Assembly: GCF_000340215.1 (NCBI RefSeq)
Contig: NW_006921533.1
Location: 745,616-809,615 of the forward strand
Reading direction: 5' to 3'
From: Pseudocercospora fijiensis CIRAD86
Lineage: Eukaryota; Ascomycota; Dothideomycetes; Mycosphaerellales; Mycosphaerellaceae
DNA length: 64,000 bases
Shown: piece by piece, positions 55,580 through 64,000 of the stretch
Layout of the letters: each line of letters starts with the position of its first letter
Numbering within the stretch: position 1 is the stretch's first letter
Notes under the pieces: model-generated
Told to the model about the DNA's origin: nothing
What the model saw: only the letters and a program-made list of their open reading frames with translations
The model's database searches: none
Translations under genes and position numbers: made by a program

Positions 55580-56870
55580 CTATCGTTCTCTTGCAGCAGA
55601 AGCCGATGCAGAAGATTCTGCCCCGGCAGTAGCGCTCTCGGGGTCCAAGAGGCTGAGGCAGCGGAGCAGCACTACAGCATACGTTAGCTATAAAAGCGAG
55701 TCGATCATATGTGGCCTTGAACACTCACGATCCATGATCTCTTCCTCTGCCACGCCCATTTGGTAATCGACCAGACCGTGTTTTTCAATGCTGTCGCAAA
55801 GCCTGACAAGCTCACGCGACAGATGCTCCAATACCTGCTGGCTCATGATACTGGGTGAATCACGACCGCCACCCGATCGTATCCATTCTTGGGTCACGTC
55901 GAACTGCTTTTGCAATGTAGCGAGCCAAGCTCGATTGAACTCGTCCCAGAGACGAATGCGCTCATCGTGCAGGTTATCGTCATCTCTGGTAAGTCCTGCA
56001 CCTAAGCATCAGCTCAGCTTGGAAGTACTTATATTGGCGCTCATGCTCACCTAGAGCTTCTGCGTTGCCCAGGAGATAGTGCGAAACCTCGAGCAAGTGC
56101 CCGCCGAGGTCTCGCAACGTCCCTTCCCGCACGTTCGAAAAAATGGTGCGAATATTATGCTGGTAGTTGCTGAAGGCCTGATCGACCGACGTCGATGAAT
56201 TTGGCGCATACTGCGTGGCAGCCGTGGTGTACGAATACGCGCCTGGTTGTGTAGGATCGAGCATCGCTGCGCTGGCGTAAGTCGATGAAGGTCCAGCTTC
56301 GGCGTAAGCAGATTGCGGGTATTGAGAGGGCAAGTGCGGTGCTGCCAGTTCGGGCGCCGTCGCGCTCGGTAGCGACTGTCCTGCAAGGTAGTACTGTGCG
56401 GCGGTTTGCGCAACCCCGAATTGGGAAGCCAGTGTCTCGGAAGCTGTGCCGGGTCTTTGGGAGTAGCGTGATACCTGCTCGTAAGGTGACTGCGTCGCCG
56501 ACTGTGCTGACTGCGACATGCCATACATAACGTTGGATCCATACTGCGAGTACTGCTGAGTGTCCTGCGACCGCGGATCTGCCGGGCTCTGCAAGTCGGT
56601 CGCGTACTGCATCGTTTGTGCAGCTGCAGATGCTGCAGGACCATACTGGGAGCTTTGCGCAAAGCCATACACCTGCGCATCGCTGCTTGCTCTTCCTGTT
56701 GACGGTACTGTGGTGGGCGACTGTTGCATATATGTCGATTGTCGGAAACGTTCGACAGATCCGCCGGGAGTTGCGTACTGGCTGCCAGACTGGCCGCTGC
56801 TCTGCGATTGCTGGGGTGCATAGGCACCTTGTTGCGCGTACTGCCGTCGTGATGGATCATTGTAGTCCAT
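55580..56870 (-). CDS. Conserved-looking hypothetical protein, Q/S/Y-rich with helical C-terminus, three exons
   Basis: The proposed exons are 56870-56051, 55995-55729 and 55671-55580, giving 392 aa. Intron 1 opens GTGAGCATG and ends GTGCAG at 55996 (a TTAG acceptor at 56002 would add two residues); intron 2 (55728-55672) opens GTGAGTGTTC, has GCTAACG, and ends TGTAG. The first 230 or so residues are Gln/Ser/Tyr/Ala-rich and disordered. The C-terminal 160 are helical and well ordered: IFSNVREGTLRDLGGHLLEV, GLTRDDDNLHDERIRLWDEF, ELVRLCDSIEKHGLVDYQMG and EEEIMDLLLRCLSLLDPES. The start is uncertain: the frame is open for 33 more codons upstream without an ATG, so a first exon could lie upstream. 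The function is not recognised. Confidence 0.7.
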
Positions 56871-57769
56871 CACAGAATCGACGCGATCCCCAAACGCTGG
56901 CTGCCCTTTCCTCGACGACGCCAACGGCGAGAAAGGCGGTGATGCATATACAGACGTCGCCAGCTTTGCGGTTGAGGTGTGGTGCTATATGCGGTCCGGT
57001 GTAAGGCGATGATCGGAGGGAAATTGGATCCCGACGGCGCCCAAGTGTCGAGGTGTTTATGAGTGCCCGGACTTGGTCAATGTGGTCGCCAATGTTGGCT
57101 TAGCGGAACAAGAAAAGAGGCTGAATATTAAGTCCTTGGATGGAATGCCTGTATCCCGGTGATGCCCAAGAATACTAGGCTGACAGATTATTAAGCGCTC
57201 AGACGATCCAGTGCAGTGCAGCGAGCACGCAGATGAGATACCAGCAGTTCGGCACGGTCGGGATGATTGCACCTGGGCCGCGAGCGAGAGAGCAAAACGA
57301 GCGTGGTGGCAGTGGCAGCAGCAGCAGCGCAGCCTTTGAAGGAACGACGAAACGTGACAGGTGTGTAGCGAGATTTGAAGGCCAAAGGAACGGCAATGCG
57401 CACAAAACAGACAATGCACCCACGGTTGGGTAGCCAAAGTGTAGTCTCGATATGTGAGCAGGGCCGGTCGTAGCGCGGGGTTGATGAAGCCTCTGCTGTC
57501 AGGCCTCTGAATCGCCAAACCGTGTCGAGACGGGACAAGGAAGCACTGCCGAGCGCAGCGCCAGGCCCTTGCTCGCGAATAGAATTCGGAAACGCAAGGC
57601 GTGAAACTGCGAGGCAAGAGTCTGCCAGATTATGAGATTATGGGCGGGGCTGGAGGTGTCACAGCCCGGTCGGCTTTGATCAGATCCAAGTATATCAACC
57701 CACAAAGTAAATTCGAGGTAGCTCTAGCACACCCTGTGGGTTCTATATGCCCCTGCAGAGTGCCCTGAA
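56871..57769. promoter_or_regulatory. Upstream region of the three-exon hypothetical gene
   Basis: About 900 bp of ordinary composition holding promoter and leader, possibly an unseen first exon. Antisense and sense frames up to 186 codons lack domain character. Confidence 0.4.
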
Positions 57770-60700
57770 ACCACCGAAATTAGTGTACAAATCGGGGTAT
57801 TGCAAATACCCCTTATACAACCCAATTACCTCGGATTTCTACCGTTCCGAATAGCCGTAATCGCTCGAAAACGACTAAGTCTACGCCTATACCTTAGCAC
57901 TACCACTTCTACCGCTTAGAAGCGACAACCTCTCCTTAGATCCGTCGTTTTAGTAGTCTAATTAGTGTAGGAGATAGCGTACGAGAGGATTGATCTATCC
58001 GGTACGGTTTAGGTAGTATACCTGCGTATAACCTTCTACGAGCGCGTTTCGAAGGTATTATAAGCTTACTAATTAAAGGCTTCTAACGACGAGGTTTATA
58101 AGAGCTACCTAATAGCTACAGTAGATCAATTGAAGTGTCCTTACCTAGCGACTATATAGGTAAAGAATATAGAGCTATAGATAGTGCTATAGAAGGTAGT
58201 AGCTTTACTATAGAAGGTAGCTCTACTATAGAAGGTAGTAGCTCTACTATAGAAGGTAGCTCTACTATAGAAGGTAATAGCTCTACTATAGAAGGTAGCT
58301 CTACTATAGAAGGTAGTAGCTCTACTATAGAAGGTAGCTCTACTATAGAAGGTAGCTCTACTATAGAAGGTAGAAACAGCTTACTTAGTAAGGGCAAATC
58401 GTCTAGTAAGGACGACAGCAACGGCCATTAATGCCTTAATACCTCGTCGTTATCGTATTGATCACTTTTGCTAGCGTCCTTTAGCAAAGATAGCGGCAAT
58501 CGACTAATTAGCATTAATTGTAGAAGAAGGTCTATATCTAAGAGCCTATTAAATAGGTCCTTATTAACCTCGTATAGTACGTCTTCATCTTTAGCCTAAG
58601 CAACAACGCCGTTGCTATTAGGTAGACTATAGACTAGTAGAGCGTAGCCTTCGATAATAAGGCGAGGCCGATATAGAAGGTTAGTTATAGAAGCGATAGG
58701 TGCTAGTAGTAGTAGTAATAGAGCTAGAGCTGTATAGAAGACTAGTTACCGCAACGGCTTATCGTTAATAACTCGCTACTTTGCAGTACGACGAGGTATC
58801 AATTCAGCCTACGGAGCACTATTCTTAAACTACTAGTCTATCTAAGCGACTCGCGAGTCGTAGCTAAGTGCTACAAAGTTAGTAACCTACTATAGAAGGG
58901 CCTTATATTGCTAACCGTCGGTAAGGTTAGAAGCCTACGAGTCGTAGAACCGGAAGAAGGCCTATAAGACTACTTCTTATATAAAATAGAAGTATTCCTT
59001 TACCTAGCGCTTCCGAGACACTCCTAGTACCTTGTTAACGTAGAAGACCTATACTAACTGCTCGTCTTTAATAATAAGCTTTATATTAAGCTAGTCGGAG
59101 TAGACAAGGTTACTATTTAGACCTTAGAAGCGACTAATATAGAGGCTATAACGGTATAGTGTAAGGCGACTAATTGCTTCCTTGTGAAAGCGCTAAATAT
59201 GCTTATAAGGAAGGTGATAGCTGTGCTAGAAGTAATAGAAGCACTTAGTGTATATATTGTCGTCCGTAGCCGGCAGAGCTATTCGCTAAGCAGGCTTGTT
59301 ATTGTCTATATCCTTATAGCACTGTATAAGCTCATCCGCCATTTTCTTCTATATAGAAAGAGGTAACCGTCGAAATTTAGAAGTCTTCTCTTAACGCTAT
59401 ATTAGAAGCTAGCTATTCTTATCGACAACGCTATTTTGACGGACGCGCTCGCGGATATAGTTATTAAGCTAAACGAGGTGCAGGACGGTACCTAGAATAG
59501 TTAGTTGTTATTATATAGAAGTGATAAGAAGCCGTAGAAGTCTGAGAATGATACTGAAGGCCGAAAGCTAGCCTATTCTAAAGAATCCGCCCGTTCTAAG
59601 GAATATAGCAGGACTCTATTCTTATAGAATTCCGATAGTAATAGAAGAAGGGGAAGAATACGCACCTCGCAAGCTCTATTTGCGTATCTAACGCTTGTCT
59701 CGGTACTTCAAGTGTGTATAATAGCCCTCTAATGGACTAGTAGTGCGAACGGCTATTAAAATCGGGTCTCCGAGCCTTACCTAAGTCGCCTAGCGATCGC
59801 TATCGGAGGCCTTCTAATTAGCCTTCAAATAGGCCAATTCTTTACTCGATTTAGCCGTATTATAGGTGTTAAAGGCGGCTATTGCTTAGTCAATAAAGTA
59901 TTAGCATTCTTCTTAGTCTCGAGCGATAAACAGAGCCTTGCTTATTGCCTTTAAAACAGGTAGAAAGCGCTTGAAGTGCTTCTCGAGGGTCTTAACAAGG
60001 TGCCGTTAGCAGAGGCGTTGAATAATACCACAATCTACAAGACCGTAACTAACTCCGAGCTGTTCACTTGCTAAGTCGTTAGTTATTGACTATAGTAGTA
60101 TCTAGGAAGATTGCTTAGTATAGTTAAAGTCGTCTTAGTCTTTGGCTTTAGAAGAATAGCGGTTAGCCTAGTTAAAGAAGAAGTACTTCCTATAGCTATT
60201 AAAACCGGTTATCTAGTGTTTATAGTCTAATTTGGCTATTTCTCGAAGGCTCGAGATTGCCTTCTTAATTAGGTGTGCTTGCTCGCAATTTATAAGGAAG
60301 TGAGCCGCTAGAAGCTACTCTAGGTAGTTATTGCGGACGTATATAGTTAAGAGAGGCTATTTAAGCCTATTAGTAAGGTATATAGAATCCAGCAAGAACA
60401 AGGACCTATAGTTGCGAAGGGCTCGAAGTTGCTAGTTTGCCGCCTAAATTAGGCCTCTATAGACGAGTCTATCGCTTCTACGAGATTCAATTATCTCTAT
60501 AAAGCCACTTCTACTACTGAATTTCGCAGACAAGTACTAATAAGCCTACTGTAACTGCTCCTCGATAGCTAGTTTAGTACCTTGTCTTCGCTTATTACTT
60601 AGTCGCTTTAGACCTTCTCGATTAGCGCTAGAAACGCGGTCTCGAGTAATGCTAACCGCACTAGCATTATACTAAATTTGCCTCTGTTTAGGCCTTCGCA

Positions 60701-61735
60701 TTTCTTTAACCAACTAAGCGACTAACGTTAAGCTACCTCGAGAAGCGATTAGGTCCTTCTACACCGCCTTTACGCTATCGTTAGTTTGTAAAGAATCGAC
60801 GAATTCGAGACTATACGAGTAGCGGTTAGTAAGCGGCTTTAACACTACATAGACTAGCCTTATAACCGTCAAATTCGTACTTAGAGTCGAAGGTAGCGCG
60901 GCCGGTACGCAGTTATCGAGAAACTCGCCTATTTCGCGATTCGGTCGCTTCTCGTAGACCTTAATAATTACTAACTTCGCGTAATAGTCGTGTATATACA
61001 TCGTACGCGCTACGCGCTATCGCTAAGGCCGTTTGCGCTTAAAAACAACCTCTCTGCTATCTACGCGATTATAGTCTATATAGCGCTTATAGATACGATA
61101 CTCGAAGCCGAGTCGGCGATATAACCGACCTTGCGAGTCCTTTAATAGCTTATTTAGTCGATTCTTATAATACTACATATTAGTTACGAAATGGCGGTAT
61201 TCGTCGTATTCGAAGCCTTCTATCCGCAGACCCTCGTACGCCTAAATACTACTCAACTCGGCTATAGGAGGGTAGAAGAATAGGCGCCTTCGGTTATATA
61301 TATTTAGTAGAAATGGGCTCTTGAACTATACACTAACTCAGCGCTATTCTCGACCTTACCGACCTTACCGACCTTATACGTACCGGCCGCTCTACCTCTA
61401 GCTTAGTAAGCAACGCTTCTATATCCTTAAGAGGCAGGTATTTCTTATATATCGTAAAGAGCGTAGAATTTAGCGACAGTAAGGTCGAAATAAGCGCGAT
61501 ACGTAACCGCGAGGAAGAGATAGAACAGGTCGATAAACAAGAGGTAGAAATGGCCTCTAAATAAGGTCTAGTTTAGCTTCATCGTTACTCCTCATTTACA
61601 GGCCTATACCATACGATTATAAGGCTTCAAATTGGCTCGAAATTGGACCTCTTAGCGGTCCATATATAGCCTATAAACAACCATAGAAGTGGTCAAGCGG
61701 CCTTACAAACCTAGCCGCCGTAGCGGCGCGATCTA
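57770..61735 (-). mobile_element. RIP-degraded Mutator-like (MULE) transposon
   Basis: A 4-kb block with RIP composition. On the minus strand at about 60420-60000 a transposase core is readable between stops: LFLLDSIYLTNRLK (Asp at 60389-60387), PLLTIYVRNNYLE, FLINCEQAHLIKKAI, then after a gap ITNDLASEQLGVSYGLVDCG and RHLVKTLEKHF with the C..H pair. That order fits the MULE DDE domain. Upstream, NREIGEFLDNCVPAALPS lies in 61001-60759. Ends are estimated from composition; I found no convincing terminal inverted repeats or 9-bp duplication. The left end has a GGGGTATT/AATACCCC hairpin (57795-57813). Confidence 0.58.
58186..58373. repeat. Minisatellite, 15/18-bp units inside the MULE relic
   Basis: About eleven units of the CTACTATAGAAGGTAG type, alternating 15 and 18 bp. 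Because units are multiples of three, the plus frame reads TIEGSS repeats and the minus frame LPSIVE repeats, both open. It probably expanded after RIP, since the units are almost uniform. Confidence 0.85.
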
Positions 61736-63130
61736 CACCCTTGTATAGGTTGATATACTTACACCTGCTTTGATCGAGGGTAAAAGTGAGGCTCGAGGAT
61801 TGATGGAGGTCAGCGTCAGTGACAGCGCCACTCGACGATGCCCCCGTACTTGATTATGGTGTGCGTGCAGTGGGAGCGGGAGCAGGAGAGTAACGTGAGG
61901 ACAGACGGCCCACGCAGAGGCGAGGTCAGGCGTGGTCTTCACACCATTCTCACGGCATGGTGCAGCCGGCGTCTTTTGATGAGGGCGGCCAAGTCAGCGG
62001 GCTATTCTTGTGGGAGCCGCGAAAAGGAGGCGTCTCCGTACAGCGCGCGTGAAGTGCCGTTGCGAAGTCATCATCGAAGCCAGTCAGTACTCAGTCGTCG
62101 TGACCTGGCTCCGTGCTCCGTGGCATGGCATGGCATGGCCTAGCCTAGCCTAGGCGCAGAGGCAAAGCAGAGGCACGCCCACGCAACGCACAGCGCCCGC
62201 CAACGCGCACAAGATCGCCGTCGCCGTTTGTGGCAGGCCAACCTTCAAGAATCAGGTAGGGATCATAACGCAAGAGAGGCGCAAGCTAGAGCGCGGCCGT
62301 TATTGGTCGGAGGGGTAGTGCTTCTTGCAAACAAAGTCTCTGCAGGCTCTGCGTGGAGTGTAGCAGCGCTGCGCTGCGCTGGAGCCAGCAAATAGAATTC
62401 GTTTGACGACGGATATCGGATATCGCGGCGTGGTGCCAAAGCCATTATTCCCACATTCGCAATCACTTCAATGCCTGTCTGCCTGCCTGTCTGCACTTGG
62501 GCCACCAGACTGGCCGATGGCGCGCCAAAGGGGCATGGGCATGGGCTCTGCCAACTCTGCCGGCTTCCAGCTTCCAGCGGTCTGATGGACGTCTACCCGC
62601 GATGGGCTGTGCCGTCCGAGGTCGATATCACACTTTCCGAGCCAGCGAAGCAGAGCACTGCTTTGCTTCGCGAGCGCCGGCCGCATCGCTCTCCTCATGG
62701 CCAGCCAGCGTAGCATCCGTTGCCGTCGTAGCATCGGCGGGCTCAAACAGACATGCGAACATGCTGCTTGCAATGACGAAAGTAAGGGATCTGCGGAGAG
62801 TTTGGGTACCTGCAGGTGCCATACTTCTATATCCCGGCCAACAAACTCCGACTGGTCATCTTCTATGCCGCGCAGCGCCTTGCAGTCACAGGATGTCAGC
62901 CCAAACGCGCCGGCAGTGTCGCACGGCCTTCTTCGACTGTGGCATGAGCATTGTTGATGAAACCCGGAACACACGATAGTAAGCCATCTCATGCGTGAAC
63001 TTCGCGGCCAACACAATGCTGTCGTATATGTGTGTGAATGCCTCAGCCACGTGAGGTCTGAAACATGCCGCATCCGTACGAAACCGTTGCGTTGCCCGGC
63101 TCAACCTTCATCTCGGATCTTGGAAAAGTG

Positions 63131-63164
63131 TGCATGCATGCATGCATGCATGCATACATGCATG
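63131..63164. repeat. Tetranucleotide run (GCAT)n
   Basis: About eight GCAT units with one ACAT interruption; palindromic unit, non-coding. Confidence 0.9.
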
Positions 63165-63226
63165 AGAAGCGCACAAGTCATCAGACGCGCTTGTGTCACA
63201 CCGGCAGCGACGACATTAGTAGCATG

Positions 63227-63250
63227 TAGTAGTAGTAGTAGTAGTAGTAG
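63227..63250. repeat. Trinucleotide run (TAG)n
   Basis: About eight TAG units, non-coding. Confidence 0.9.
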
Positions 63251-64000
63251 CCATATCAAACGCACCAACGCTGCCACATCGCCCCCCGAATCGTACAATT
63301 CCCGCATGCAGCGGCGGCGGATGAATGTCCTTGACAAGCTGCGAAGGTGTTTGATTCTTGATATGATAAACAATACGAGTGTAGTGTACGCTAGCCGCAG
63401 AACGTTGCGATACGCTTTGTGTTAGTTAGCGGGGTCTTTCGCAAATGATCGACGTGCACCTCCAGTCCTCCACTCGGCTGTCGGTTTATTTAGTATCGAT
63501 AGGTGCAGCGGCACCCTGTCGCCCAAGCAGGAAAAAAAGGCACGCCAGTGACACGTTCACATCTCAGCTGGGCAGCACAGCATACCGTCGGGCATGCATG
63601 ATTTTATGACGAGACCAACAACGAAGCCCGAGCATATCCATGGAGCGCCGCAAAACTCGCGAATTTTACTAACGCCCATCCGCCGATTCTGCTGCACGCG
63701 CGACCGACGGACATCTGCGGCCCACTTTCCAAACAGACGCCTGCTTCCAGAAGCCCGGTTAGGAGAACAAATAATGTTGCCTGGGATTGGCTCAGGCAAG
63801 GCAAGATAATCTGACAACATCGCAGTCAGCCATACTGTACCCTCGCTCGCCCTTTTCCAAGACATTTACTACATCCACCTCCGCTTGCACCGACACACTT
63901 GCCATTATTCTTGTCACCACGGGTTTCACGTCTCAGAGACTCAGACTCGGCCTGGTCGATCCTGCCGCGACATGTGTCCACCGGCAAACCCTATAATACA

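Larger units (their letters stand above)
61736..64000. other. Non-repeat right end, no gene recognised
   Basis: This 2.3-kb stretch has ordinary GC and no RIP. It contains GGCAT/GCCTA pentamer runs (about 62121-62154), a GCAT tetramer run (63131-63164) and a TAG/GTA run (63227-63250). All frames are short, overlap on both strands and lack domain character. It may be promoter DNA for a gene beyond the window. Confidence 0.45.

Noticed and set aside
57057..57617. 186-codon minus-strand frame upstream of the hypothetical gene
   Set aside because: Cys/His/Arg-scattered composition typical of non-coding GC-rich DNA; no ordered segment.
58135..58431. Repeat-containing secreted or adhesin-like gene from the TIEGSS array
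   Set aside because: No signal peptide; lies inside RIP-degraded transposon DNA and is open on both strands because unit lengths are multiples of three.
63101..63373. CRISPR-like array from repeated TAG and GCAT runs
   Set aside because: Simple microsatellites without spacers, in a eukaryotic genome.

Overview
The window is nuclear DNA of a filamentous ascomycete, most likely a Dothideomycete (Mycosphaerella/Zymoseptoria-like; class is an inference). The reasons are short introns of about 50-85 nt with GT..AG ends, a Zn2Cys6 regulator, an SUR2-type sphingolipid hydroxylase, a class II cAMP phosphodiesterase, a QDE-1-type RNA-dependent RNA polymerase, and repeats with a strong repeat-induced point mutation (RIP) signature. 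In the repeats CpA/TpG is depleted, TpA is enriched, CpG is kept, and Gln (CAG) and Trp (TGG) codons have become TAG.

Layout. 1-31 kb is gene-rich housekeeping DNA: DNA polymerase alpha subunit B (5' partial), a zinc-ribbon/LysM/UBA-like protein, SUR2, RdRP, TCTP, ribosomal protein uS8, a secreted astacin-like protease, a 100-N assembly gap, PDE1, a Bni4-like PP1-binding protein, a small hypothetical protein, a Zn2Cys6 regulator and a glycerophosphodiester phosphodiesterase. TCTP and uS8 share a 511-bp divergent promoter. The polymerase subunit and the LysM gene converge with only 16 bp between their stop codons.

31.2-51.8 kb is a transposon block that resolves into three nested LTR retrotransposons. 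A Ty1/copia element (+) was interrupted by a Ty3/gypsy element (-), which was itself interrupted by a second, chromodomain-type Ty3/gypsy element (+). LTR pairs of equal length and matching 5-bp target duplications fix the inner junctions to the base. All three elements are dead: stop codons fill the reading frames, and two of the reverse transcriptases have lost a catalytic aspartate.

Right of the block lie a broken sugar-transporter gene with RIP-type stops (51.87-52.93 kb), a 182-bp TA-flanked MITE (53.63-53.81 kb), an intact three-exon gene of unknown function (55.58-56.87 kb), and a RIP-degraded Mutator-like (MULE) element with a minisatellite (about 57.77-61.74 kb). The last 2.3 kb contains only microsatellites and no gene I can support.

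How it fits together. The left part is unlinked core metabolism and information processing. The regulator, phosphodiesterase and broken transporter flanking the transposon block could be remnants of one uptake and catabolism locus split by insertion; this is an inference. I found no clearly undescribed system. The most informative structures are the nested retrotransposon record, the one-sided RIP edge across the copia LTRs, and a roughly 300-nt possibly structured locus at 25.4-25.7 kb.
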